Of a stretch of 9,137 nt of DNA, positions 1 to 6,422 are shown in pieces. A program made the position numbers and the translations under genes. Every line of letters starts with the position of its first letter. Position 1 is the stretch's first letter. The stretch comes from Anaerolineales bacterium. GTDB lineage: Bacteria > Chloroflexota > Anaerolineae > Anaerolineales > E44-bin32. The notes under the pieces are model-generated. The model saw nothing but the letters and a program-made list of their open reading frames with translations. It was not told the origin of the DNA and ran no database searches. The stretch spans positions 1 to 9,137 of the forward strand of contig DAOUTT010000068.1 of assembly GCA_030668545.1 (NCBI GenBank). The letters are read 5' to 3'.

Positions 1-414
1 CTCGCCGGAGAGGTAGAGCCACGTCTTTCCCGGTTCCCATGCAGGTCCACCGATGATGCCACCATCTACGAATTTCACACCTGCTTCATCCATCATCCGA
101 TCGATTCGTTTCACCCGCTGTGGCGATATCGCATTGGCATCTAGATAGAGCCCCTCAAAGGATGCTTCTATGGTTTCTCTCGCCACATCCTCTGCAGCAT
201 GAGGTGGACATACACAGACAATCACAGAGCAGGTTTCGCAAAGCTCGTTCAAAGATCGAACTTCAACAAGACTGTGTTCCTCAGCTCGTTCGCGTGTTTG
301 CGTGCTTCGCCCTGCAGATACCCAATAGACTGTGTGTCCTGAATTTTGAGCCGAGGCAGCCAGGGATATTCCCATGGCACCGGGGTGCAGAAAACCAATT
401 TTCAACTTCGTCAT
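1..414 (-). CDS. NAD(P)-binding dehydrogenase, DUF1932/6-phosphogluconate-dehydrogenase-like, N-terminal part (cut by window edge)
   Basis: The frame is open without a stop for 138 codons from an ATG at 414 to the window edge, so the C-terminal half is missing. The start has a purine-rich ribosome binding site (GAGAGGGA) about 4 bases upstream. The N terminus is a Rossmann fold: a beta strand, then the glycine pattern G7-x4-G12-x-M14-G15 in a GFLHPGAMG context. Further landmarks are CPPHAAEDVA (69-78), LDANAISP (91-98) and VDGGIIGGP (116-124), in the order and wording typical of the family whose C-terminal domain is DUF1932. Relatives belong to the beta-hydroxyacid dehydrogenase superfamily and are presumed soluble NAD(P)H-dependent oxidoreductases; the substrate is unknown. 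S33 and R36 after the second strand might favour NADP (inference). It follows the acetyltransferase gene by 82 bases, but no functional link can be argued. Confidence 0.88.
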   Translation of the reverse strand, partial: MTKLKIGFLHPGAMGISLAASAQNSGHTVYWVSAGRSTQTRERAEEHSLVEVRSLNELCETCSVIVCVCPPHAAEDVARETIEASFEGLYLDANAISPQRVKRIDRMMDEAGVKFVDGGIIGGPAWEPGKTWLYLSGE

Positions 415-496
415 GGTCCCTCTCTTTTCCCTGCTCAATCCTCTGGGGGCATCCTTGCGTTTTGCCGGGGAGGGCTGGAATCCGAAAAAAGCAGAC

Positions 497-1054
497 TCAG
501 TCAACCATTCTCCCCATTATTACGGTGTCCGCGTAATCACCCTCTGCAAACTTGATATCGCGCGGAGCCCTACCTTCGATTGTGAAGCCATTGCGGTGGT
601 AGAGAGCTATGGCAGCCTCACTCGTTGAGAAGACAAATAGACCAAGCTTCTCGATTCCCTTTTCCCCTTCTGACCAGCGAACGATAGCACCCATAAGCGC
701 ATTTCCGATCCCATGTCTGCGCCACTCCGCATGTACCCAGACCGAATCCACATCGCCAAAGTGCGCGGTGCGCTGAAGTCCGCCTGCCTTAACCCGCGCC
801 ATCCCTACGATAAGCCCGTCCACCTCGGCAACAACACGAAGGCAGCCTGGGCGCTTGATCTCATTAGCGATGTCCTTTCGCTCCTCTTCCTCGGTGCGCT
901 GCATTTCTTCTAATAGGAGCAAAGTATAGCGACCCTCGGCTAACACAGACCTGTAAAGGTCCAATATAGCTGCGGCATCAGTCTCAGATGCAGTTCGAAT
1001 ATTTACTTGCTCCCCCTGCTTCAAAGCTATCTCTCGTTGCTTGATTTCACCCAT
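497..1054 (-). CDS. GNAT-family N-acetyltransferase
   Basis: This 185-residue soluble protein is predicted to transfer an acetyl group from acetyl-CoA to an amine; the acceptor is unknown. The pyrophosphate-binding signature of the family is visible as R112-x-x-G115-x-G117 (WRRHGIGNAL) after the strand DVDSVWVHAEW. The usual closing motif AIALYHRNGF (149-158) follows, then a strand ending DTVIMGRMVD. The N-terminal GRYTL...RTEEEE stretch resembles acetyltransferases that act on small molecules or on protein N termini, but this does not settle the substrate. The ATG at 1054 has AGGA about 8 bases upstream. The first 17 or so residues precede the usual first strand (VNIRTASETDAAAI), so they are a short non-conserved extension. 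The gene lies 73 bases after the CPBP gene and 82 bases before the dehydrogenase, all in one direction. Confidence 0.9.
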   Translation of the reverse strand: MGEIKQREIALKQGEQVNIRTASETDAAAILDLYRSVLAEGRYTLLLLEEMQRTEEEERKDIANEIKRPGCLRVVAEVDGLIVGMARVKAGGLQRTAHFGDVDSVWVHAEWRRHGIGNALMGAIVRWSEGEKGIEKLGLFVFSTSEAAIALYHRNGFTIEGRAPRDIKFAEGDYADTVIMGRMVD

Positions 1055-1107
1055 TTTATTTTCCTAAAGTGTTCTAGCCCCTGGTGATAAGCAGCAGTGT
1101 GACGTTA

Positions 1108-1122
1108 AGGAGTATTGCTCCT
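1108..1122. repeat. Small inverted repeat in the gap between the CPBP and GNAT genes
   Basis: AGGAG (1108-1112) and CTCCT (1118-1122) can pair as a perfect 5-bp stem with a 5-base loop, six bases beyond the stop codon of the CPBP gene. No T-run follows on either strand, so it does not qualify as an intrinsic terminator. It may act as a weak 3' end structure or be chance. Confidence 0.25.
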
Positions 1123-1127
1123 CAGCA

Positions 1128-1976
1128 TCACAAAGACTCGAGGATGGGGATAAGGACCAGAAGGTCGTAACCTGCATGGAAGAAAACCGCACCTAAGATG
1201 CTATTAGTCTTATACATCGAGTAGGCACCAATAACCCCAAGCGCAAACACCACAACCCCAAAGACGATTCCGCCTCCCGGGAAAGCATACGCCGCACTCA
1301 CATGGGACGCACCGAAAGCGATTGACGTCACGATTACCGAAAGGTTTACCCCAATAAATGGCTCAAGTCTCTTGAGAAAAATGCCTCTAAACCACAATTC
1401 TTCCATTAACGCATTTGCGAACACAAATAATAGAAGCCAGAGTAGTGAAGATTTAATTTTTTCTAGGTATTCTCCCGACCCTCTGAGAATAATGAAAGAA
1501 ATCAAGGCAAAAACCACAAATGAAACAAGCCCAAACGTTAATCCTTGGCGGAGGTTGCCCTTACTTAAAAAGATCGATTTCAGATCTTGCCTCGCCAGCA
1601 AGGTGAGCACTACGATTGGGAGAACAACATGGGTGAATTGTGAAACCTTATCCAACGCGATGAACTGGGCCGGGTTAGCCTCGGAGCGGGGAATATCCAG
1701 TATCCCTGTACTTAGGAACCAGAGCGAAAACGAGGCAATGAAAAAGGCATAGGCAGCTGGCCAATATTTATTTAAGCGATCCGCCCGTTGGAGCAAGAAT
1801 GTCACGGCCAAGAAAAAAACCGTAATCACAGCGTAATAAGTGGGATTCTGGTTTGTTGGAAAGACAGAATAATAGGGGCTTCCTAATACAAATATGGCCA
1901 GCAAACAGACGAGAAAGAGTATAGACAACGAGATTTTCTTGGTTGTCCCCCGATTGGGTTCAAGGAAATCTAACAT
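1128..1976 (-). CDS. CPBP-family intramembrane metalloprotease (CAAX protease/bacteriocin-processing-like)
   Basis: This is a 282-residue, very hydrophobic protein with about eight membrane segments. The three motifs of the CPBP (Abi, Pfam PF02517) family are present in order: EELWFRG with E192, E193 and R197; FGASH with F221 and H225; and H267-x3-D271 in FFHAGYDLL near the C terminus. These residues form the active site of the Rce1-like glutamate proteases, so an active membrane protease is likely; the substrate is unknown. The frame is open back to a TTG at 1988, but that TTG is part of the ribosome binding site (TTGGAG at 1983-1988). The ATG at 1976, 6 bases further on, is therefore the better start. 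The DNA is clearly AT-richer than the ribosomal genes: my hand count gives about 36% GC over 1381-1500, against 50-60% in sampled stretches of rpoA and mazG. This may reflect a membrane-protein codon bias or a more recent acquisition. Confidence 0.88.
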   Translation of the reverse strand: MLDFLEPNRGTTKKISLSILFLVCLLAIFVLGSPYYSVFPTNQNPTYYAVITVFFLAVTFLLQRADRLNKYWPAAYAFFIASFSLWFLSTGILDIPRSEANPAQFIALDKVSQFTHVVLPIVVLTLLARQDLKSIFLSKGNLRQGLTFGLVSFVVFALISFIILRGSGEYLEKIKSSLLWLLLFVFANALMEELWFRGIFLKRLEPFIGVNLSVIVTSIAFGASHVSAAYAFPGGGIVFGVVVFALGVIGAYSMYKTNSILGAVFFHAGYDLLVLIPILESL

Positions 1977-2252
1977 TGAAAACTCCAAATAATTCCGTCA
2001 CGAATGGCAGTGAGTCAATTATCGGTTTATAGATATGAACGTAACGCATCAGATCCCTTCCCTACACACCGCAATTTCTTGATATGTGTATTCACCGTAA
2101 AACCCATTCGAGAAGATAACTTCCCTGATCAATATCAGCATGCGCAAACCAAACGAAGAAGAGCGAGCAGCAACTTGTAGGAACTCCCCTGAATTGGATG
2201 TTTATATGAAGACTTTTCTATTGGTGATACGCTGCGTTTCGATTCCGACCCA
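1977..2252. other. 276-base intergenic region upstream of the CPBP gene
   Basis: This is the longest gap in the window. On the minus strand it holds a possible -10 element TATAAA (2026-2031), 49 bases before the CPBP ATG but with no matching -35. It also holds TTGACT (2013-2018), 18 bases from AATTAT (1989-1994); this second pair would place transcription start at or past the ribosome binding site. The ribosome binding site of the CPBP gene (GGAG, 1983-1986) is the only firm signal. A short minus-strand frame (ATG at 2141, stop at 2049, 30 codons) has no ribosome binding site and is discussed as a possible gene remnant. No tRNA, riboswitch or convincing terminator for the preceding gene was seen. 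Confidence 0.4.
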
Positions 2253-2915
2253 TCAAGCAGAGCCCGCTAGAGGAATGACATAAAAAAGAATGGCAAAAAA
2301 GTGAAACGCGCTTCCTGCCAGCACGAAAATATGCCAGATTGCGTGGTGATACGGCAGTCGACGCCAAACATAGAAAACAATCCCTACTGTGTAGGAAAGT
2401 CCTCCCATGAGCAGAAGGAGAAGACCTCCCGGAGCCATGGCAGCGAGCAAGGGTTTCGTCGCGAAGACCACTACCCACCCCATGCCTACGTAAAGTGCTA
2501 AAGATACCAACGGCCACTTGCGCAGTCGTGTTACTTGAAAAATTATACCGATGAGTGCGAGGCCCCAAACTACACCAAAGAGAGTCCAGCCCCAAGCGCC
2601 GCGCAGGCTTACAAGAGTGAATGGCGTATAGGTTCCAGCGATCAGAAGAAAAATGACGGAATGATCAATTGTCTGGAGTATGCTCTTCACACGCGGAAGC
2701 TGGATGCCGTGATAAAGAGTGGAGGCGGCATACATAAGGATCAGGGTTGCGCCGAAAATACTACAACTCACAATGTGCCAGGTGTTTCCCAGCACACTGG
2801 CGAATGCCGTAAGTACGGCTAGTCCACCGATTGAAAGAACCACGCCAACGCCGTGGGTCACACTGTTGGCGATTTCCTCACCGATGCTGTAGCGGGGTTT
2901 ACTATAGGATGTCAT
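2253..2915 (-). CDS. Hemolysin III / TrhA family seven-helix membrane protein (PAQR-like)
   Basis: The 220-residue product has seven hydrophobic segments and the family landmarks in order: EEIANSVTHGVG (13-24), STLYHG (65-70), DHSVIFLLIAGTYTPF (84-99) and HHAIWHIFVLAGSAFHF (190-206). The conserved histidines and aspartate (H69, D84, H191, H195) are those proposed to hold a zinc ion in PAQR-type proteins. Bacterial members are integral inner-membrane proteins linked to membrane-fluidity homeostasis (TrhA); the hemolysin name comes from one Bacillus cereus member and does not imply toxicity. The frame is open to a GTG at 2957, but homologues usually begin just before the EEIAN motif, which favours the ATG at 2915. 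Neither start has a Shine-Dalgarno sequence. The ATG sits 7 bases after a TAGAAT box, which suggests a leaderless transcript. The upstream phosphatase gene ends 119 bases away. Confidence 0.9.
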   Translation of the reverse strand: MTSYSKPRYSIGEEIANSVTHGVGVVLSIGGLAVLTAFASVLGNTWHIVSCSIFGATLILMYAASTLYHGIQLPRVKSILQTIDHSVIFLLIAGTYTPFTLVSLRGAWGWTLFGVVWGLALIGIIFQVTRLRKWPLVSLALYVGMGWVVVFATKPLLAAMAPGGLLLLLMGGLSYTVGIVFYVWRRLPYHHAIWHIFVLAGSAFHFFAILFYVIPLAGSA

Positions 2916-2922
2916 ATTCAAT

Positions 2923-2928
2923 ATTCTA
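2923..2928 (-). promoter_or_regulatory. Possible -10 element for a leaderless hemolysin III transcript
   Basis: Read on the minus strand this is TAGAAT, which matches the TATAAT consensus at five of six positions. It ends exactly 7 bases before the ATG at 2915, the distance expected if the A of the ATG is the first transcribed base. No good -35 lies 16-18 bases further up (CAACTC at 17), and no ribosome binding site precedes the ATG. Both fit a leaderless start, but a six-base match alone is weak evidence. Confidence 0.33.
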
Positions 2929-3031
2929 TCGTATTCTCGACTCGTGAGTTGGAACACTTGGTTCAGTTTACGCCGATCCGCACTTATCCCTGAAAATCAC
3001 AGCCTGAACGGGCCCGAGAAATTCATCTAAG

Positions 3032-3049
3032 CCTTCAGTCGCTTGAAGG
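3032..3049. repeat. Hairpin covering the phosphatase stop codon
   Basis: CCTTCA (3032-3037) and TGAAGG (3044-3049) form a perfect 6-bp stem with a 6-base loop that includes the stop codon at 3035-3037. No T-run follows on the minus strand, so it is not a standard terminator. It could slow 3' decay or be chance. Confidence 0.3.
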
Positions 3050-4393
3050 GTTTTGAAGTGTATACGAGTCTAACACCTCCCCGCCCAAACCATACGCTGT
3101 CATGCCGATGCGGTCGGGATAAAGTTCCAGGATCACAAAGTGCGACTTGGCCGTGAAGAATTCACTTTCTTCTCTCGTGTCCCGCTTATCATAGAGTATA
3201 TTAGACCCTCCACCGGAAACGATGTAGGTTATGCCATTCAATTCCAGCCGTTCATAGTTGTGGTCATGACCGGAAAGCACGAGGGCAACATTGGCTTCCT
3301 CGAATAGTGGAATCCAGGCTTGACGGATGGGTATCCCGTCATCAGGATGATAACCACTCGTGAAAGGAGGGATATGGAAGACCACGATGTTCGTTGTTGA
3401 CGTGCTTCCTCCCAGCTTTTCCTGGAGCCAAGCGTTTTGCTCCTGCCTCAAATCTAGAGAATAAAACTGCTGGCTATTGAGAAAGATAAATTGGTAATCG
3501 CCGTGCCTGAATGCATACCAACCCCGTTGTCCCGACATTCCCCCGAAATCGTCCCCCCTGAAAGTATTCTCCAGCGGAGGAAATGCCGCGTAGTAGAAAG
3601 GCTGATCCCGCCAATAGGTGTCTTCATACCCTTCGTGATTGCCGAAGACCGGGTAAATGGGCGCTGCGTGAAGCAGGTCAGCCAGCGGTTGATAGAACTT
3701 CCTTATAAAAGCTTCCGCAGGAGAAGGATCCTCATAAACATTGTATACAAGATCACCAGTGTGGATGACCAATTCAGGGTGATGGGATGCCATCTCTTCA
3801 GCAAGTTGGTATGTTACCTCTTCTCCGAAGCCCGAATCTCCGATGACGCCTACACGGATAGGCCAATCGTTTTCCTGTGGTAATCGGATCGTTACAGGCT
3901 CCCAAACACCCTCTGCAAAGGAAGGCGGGTGGAGGACACCAGCATCATCAGAAACACCTACCCACGCCTCATACAACGCTCCAGGCTCCAGATCACTCAC
4001 CTTGATAAGGTGTGTGTCCGTTGCTGCGTCAAACGTGATCCACTGAGTCTGGTCTGGTGAATTGCCATGCAGCGAGTAATATACTGCGCCTTCCGCAGGC
4101 GACTCCAACATGAAGTAAAGATCTGCTGTTGTTTCTGAGAGATGCTGGATTGTAAGCGGGATAACGTAAGCGCCGAGGGTTGTTGAAGAATCATAGCTTG
4201 GAGGCGGGATCGTCTCCTCAAGTGTAGGTGCCACCGTTGGCGTTAGTGGAAGGGGTGTTATAACCGGCGTTGACGTCCCTGGCAGCTCTGTTGTTGGCGA
4301 TAGTTTAGGATATTCATCCTGCACCGAACCCCCAGCTCGAGAACAGCCCGTTAACGTTCCAAGCAAAATAACACCAGCGATAAAGCGGATCAT
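3035..4393 (-). CDS. Lipoprotein metallophosphoesterase, purple acid phosphatase-like
   Basis: The predicted 452-residue protein begins with a lipoprotein signal: a short charged start, a hydrophobic stretch, then the lipobox L14-T15-G16-C17. It is therefore probably anchored on the outer face of the membrane. Residues 30-66 are a Pro/Thr-rich linker. Residues 75-150 look like the fibronectin-type N domain of purple acid phosphatases. The calcineurin-like core carries the metal-site motifs in order: GDSG (D186), GDLVY (D214, Y217), GNHE (N252, H253), FHIPP (H340) and GHDHNYER (H376, H378). A phosphomonoesterase or phosphodiesterase role in phosphate scavenging is plausible; the substrate is not shown. 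The frame extends to a TTG at 4444, inside mazG, preceded by a strong GGAGGAG, while the ATG at 4393 has no obvious ribosome binding site. I prefer the ATG because the signal peptide then has normal length, and because the purines encode conserved Glu codons of MazG. The gene follows mazG by 23 bases. Confidence 0.9.
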   Translation of the reverse strand: MIRFIAGVILLGTLTGCSRAGGSVQDEYPKLSPTTELPGTSTPVITPLPLTPTVAPTLEETIPPPSYDSSTTLGAYVIPLTIQHLSETTADLYFMLESPAEGAVYYSLHGNSPDQTQWITFDAATDTHLIKVSDLEPGALYEAWVGVSDDAGVLHPPSFAEGVWEPVTIRLPQENDWPIRVGVIGDSGFGEEVTYQLAEEMASHHPELVIHTGDLVYNVYEDPSPAEAFIRKFYQPLADLLHAAPIYPVFGNHEGYEDTYWRDQPFYYAAFPPLENTFRGDDFGGMSGQRGWYAFRHGDYQFIFLNSQQFYSLDLRQEQNAWLQEKLGGSTSTTNIVVFHIPPFTSGYHPDDGIPIRQAWIPLFEEANVALVLSGHDHNYERLELNGITYIVSGGGSNILYDKRDTREESEFFTAKSHFVILELYPDRIGMTAYGLGGEVLDSYTLQNPSSD

Positions 4394-4406
4394 TCGAAGC
4401 GGGCGT

Positions 4407-4432
4407 GGAAGCGGTGTTAAGACCGCTTTTTT
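4407..4432 (+). terminator. Terminator-shaped hairpin read on the plus strand, overlapping the mazG stop
   Basis: On the plus strand AAGCGGT (4409-4415) pairs perfectly with ACCGCTT (4422-4428) around a 6-base loop. Two G-T pairs can extend the stem, and a run of six T residues spans 4427-4432. That is the layout of an intrinsic terminator for transcription running rightward, against all genes in the window. In the sense (minus) direction the same stem lacks a T-run, so there it would only be an RNA hairpin at the end of the mazG message. The mazG stop codon (4417-4419) lies in the loop. Confidence 0.45.
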
Positions 4433-5868
4433 GCGGCTTGCCAAAGCTCCTCCAATTCATCGATTGTCAGTTCAGAAAGCTTACGCTCTTCTACTCGCGC
4501 CTGTTTTTCGACATCAGTAAACCTTCGCCGGAAGCGACGATTAGCCTCTCGCAATGCAGCTTCCGGATCAACGCCTCTCCAACGAGCGTAATTTACTACA
4601 GCAAAGAGTAAATCTCCAACTTCCCAAGCTACGTGTTCATCGTCAGAAGCTTCTTGAACCTCAACGAGCTCCTCCTCGAGCTTCGCCAGCACGCCATCGA
4701 TGCCAGGCCAATCGAATCCCACCCTGGCGACTCTCGCTTGAATCTCTTCCGCCTGCGTGAGCGCGGGCAGGTCGATTGGCACACCATCCAGGATACCTTT
4801 ATCGGAGCCCTCTTTCACACGCTCGGCTTCCTTAAGCGCCTCCCAGTTGAGCAAGACCTGGTCAACATCCTCAACATCCAGGTCAGCAAAAACATGTGGA
4901 TGACGGCGGATGATTTTCGATTGAATGCTGGCGATCACATCGGATGTTGTGAAGAAACCCTCTTCCGTAGCGATCTGGGCATGGAGAACGATTTGAAGCA
5001 GCAGATCACCCAATTCCTCCTGCAGCGCATCCATATCTTCAGTATCCAACGCCTGGAGGGCTTCATACGCCTCCTCCATAAGATGATTCCGCAGGCTTTG
5101 ATGTGTTTGTTTAATATCCCACGGGCACCCATCGGGCGCGCGCAGATGTGCCACCGTCTCCTGGAAATTCTCGAAGGCGGACTCCACTGGCATCTCCGGT
5201 AGAAAAAGTGTCGTCATATAGCTGATGCTCTCGCTGTGATCAATTTCCGCCAGGGGGAGATCTTCTCTCCAGCCGTCGTCGGTTCCCACTTTATGTAACA
5301 AACTGGCAGGATGTTCAGGCGGATATTGATTCAACAAGGTCAATTTAACATCTGCAGCGACGAGTTTGGAATATAGCTGCCCGATCAGTGCCGGAGTGTC
5401 AGGCGGAAATGGCGGATGATATCGCCCCGTAATCTCTAGAGCATCATAGATCGAAAGACCATCCAATGCATCGAGTCCAAGAAGCCCCAGGCACGGTTCA
5501 ATAAAACTTATACCATGGAGCACACGAACAGAGAGATTCTCCTCCGCGGCCAAACGCAGGAGAGTGCTTACCGTCGCCTCGCCAATCGTTGGGTCCCCGG
5601 GAACTGCGTAAACAACAGGTGGATTTCTGCGCACCTCTTCGAGAATTTTACTAACGATGGCTGAATAAACCCCATCGAATTCATCGATCTCCTCGTAGAG
5701 ATGGTCGAAAGTGATTAGCTCAAGTTGCGGAGGAAGTGCATCATGGACAGGATGCTGACCAGTTCTAAAATAGATGACCTTCGAGCCCGTGAGCAATTCC
5801 CACACGCTGCGTGAGACAAACTCCGGCGAACCCGGCCCCAATCCTACAATCGTCAAATCTGCTCCCAA
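4417..5868 (-). CDS. mazG: MazG-type nucleoside triphosphate pyrophosphohydrolase with N-terminal tetrapyrrole methylase-like domain
   Basis: The 483-residue product is a fusion. Residues 1-230 are a tetrapyrrole (corrin/porphyrin) methylase-like domain, with GLGPG at 9-13 and VPGDP at 89-93, as in Bacillus YabN. From about 235 come two MazG units. The first has the CPWD entry motif (248-251), E265/E266/E269 and E285-x2-D288, the acidic residues that bind magnesium. The second has E399/E400/E403 and E416-x2-D419. The enzyme is expected to hydrolyse NTPs or dNTPs to monophosphates and pyrophosphate in the cytoplasm, clearing damaged nucleotides; what the methylase-like part does is unknown. 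The frame is open to a TTG at 5934, but that stretch would translate through a terminator-like hairpin. The TTG at 5868 has a perfect AGGAGG (5874-5879) 5 bases upstream and starts right before the first conserved strand, so I choose it. Confidence 0.93.
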   Translation of the reverse strand: MGADLTIVGLGPGSPEFVSRSVWELLTGSKVIYFRTGQHPVHDALPPQLELITFDHLYEEIDEFDGVYSAIVSKILEEVRRNPPVVYAVPGDPTIGEATVSTLLRLAAEENLSVRVLHGISFIEPCLGLLGLDALDGLSIYDALEITGRYHPPFPPDTPALIGQLYSKLVAADVKLTLLNQYPPEHPASLLHKVGTDDGWREDLPLAEIDHSESISYMTTLFLPEMPVESAFENFQETVAHLRAPDGCPWDIKQTHQSLRNHLMEEAYEALQALDTEDMDALQEELGDLLLQIVLHAQIATEEGFFTTSDVIASIQSKIIRRHPHVFADLDVEDVDQVLLNWEALKEAERVKEGSDKGILDGVPIDLPALTQAEEIQARVARVGFDWPGIDGVLAKLEEELVEVQEASDDEHVAWEVGDLLFAVVNYARWRGVDPEAALREANRRFRRRFTDVEKQARVEERKLSELTIDELEELWQAAKKRS

Positions 5869-5873
5869 AACAG

Positions 5874-5879
5874 CCTCCT
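5874..5879 (-). promoter_or_regulatory. Ribosome binding site that sets the mazG TTG start
   Basis: On the minus strand this reads AGGAGG, a perfect Shine-Dalgarno core, with a 5-base spacer before the TTG at 5868. No ATG or GTG lies at a useful distance, so it supports a TTG start and a shorter protein than the longest open frame suggests. Confidence 0.75.
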
Positions 5880-5890
5880 GATGCAACACT

Positions 5891-5922
5891 AAAGGCCGGG
5901 GGGAGTAAACCGCCCCGGCCTT
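5891..5922 (-). terminator. GC-rich hairpin after rpsI, probable terminator or attenuator of the ribosomal block
   Basis: AAGGCCGGGG (5892-5901) and CCCCGGCCTT (5913-5922) form a perfect 10-bp stem with an 11-base loop, 43 bases past the rpsI stop and before the mazG ribosome binding site. Read in the direction of the genes, the stem is followed by only a short T-run (three T residues), so termination may be partial. The opposite reading is followed by GTTATT. Its position between the ribosomal genes and mazG fits the end of the ribosomal transcript. Confidence 0.6.
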
Positions 5923-5964
5923 GTTATTCCACAAACGTTAGTAGACGCATAGTTCCTGGATCGA

Positions 5965-6357
5965 TCAGCGTTTCGTATACGTCGGTGCCTTGCGTGCACG
6001 CTTCAAACCCGGCTTCTTGCGCTCCTTCATGCGCGAGTCGCGAGTGAGGAACCCTCCAGCTCGCATCATCGGCCGCAGTTCAGGTTCCATTTTGAGCAGA
6101 GCCCTTGCTACGCCGTGCATAACCGCACCCGTCTGTCCTGTAACCCCACCGCCTTTGACGTGTACAGACACATCCAGCTTACCTTCCATCTCCGCTGCTT
6201 TCATGGGGTCAAGGATGATATCCATGTCACCCATGCGAGTGAAGTACTCCGCGCCAGGTTTGCCATTGACAATAATATTTCCACTGCCAGGCGTAATACG
6301 GACACGGGCTGAGCTAGTTTTTCGTCGTCCTATGCCTTCATAATATTTCTCAGACAT
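5965..6357 (-). CDS. rpsI: 30S ribosomal protein S9
   Basis: The 130-residue length is normal for bacterial S9. The core signature GGGVTGQTGAVMHGVARAL spans 69-87, and the basic tail KKPGLKRARKAPTYTKR ends the protein; in the ribosome the last Lys-Arg of S9 reaches the P-site tRNA. The usual final YSKR is YTKR here, a mild change. The open frame begins one codon earlier at a TTG, but the ATG at 6357 is the sensible start, with GGAAGG and AGGA upstream. rpsI follows rplM by 65 bases, the conserved L13-S9 pair, and is probably cotranscribed with it. A GC-rich hairpin follows the gene. Confidence 0.98.
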   Translation of the reverse strand: MSEKYYEGIGRRKTSSARVRITPGSGNIIVNGKPGAEYFTRMGDMDIILDPMKAAEMEGKLDVSVHVKGGGVTGQTGAVMHGVARALLKMEPELRPMMRAGGFLTRDSRMKERKKPGLKRARKAPTYTKR

Positions 6358-6422
6358 CAATCCTGCCTTCCTCTAATCTTTTTATCAAAGTAGTTCTGTG
6401 AGCCAGTTCCCGTAGACGCAAA

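Noticed and set aside
120..536. Plus-strand open frame of 138 codons at the left end
   Set aside because: The opposite strand encodes a clear Rossmann-fold dehydrogenase over most of this stretch. The plus-strand product is low in recognisable structure and rich in Cys, His, Pro and Arg, as antisense shadows often are.
1977..1988. TTG at 1988 as the CPBP start
   Set aside because: The TTG is inside the sequence TTGGAG that serves as ribosome binding site for the ATG at 1976.
2218..2595. Minus-strand 125-codon frame overlapping the hemolysin III gene
   Set aside because: It is out of frame with the clearly conserved hemolysin III protein, which covers most of the same bases with all family motifs.
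3008..3015. CGGGCCCG palindrome after the phosphatase gene as a terminator
   Set aside because: It has no loop and no T-run, so it cannot form a normal terminator hairpin.
4633..5202. A 189-codon open frame on the plus strand inside mazG
   Set aside because: It lies wholly antisense to a clearly conserved gene, has no recognisable domain, and is best explained as a by-product of mazG codon use.
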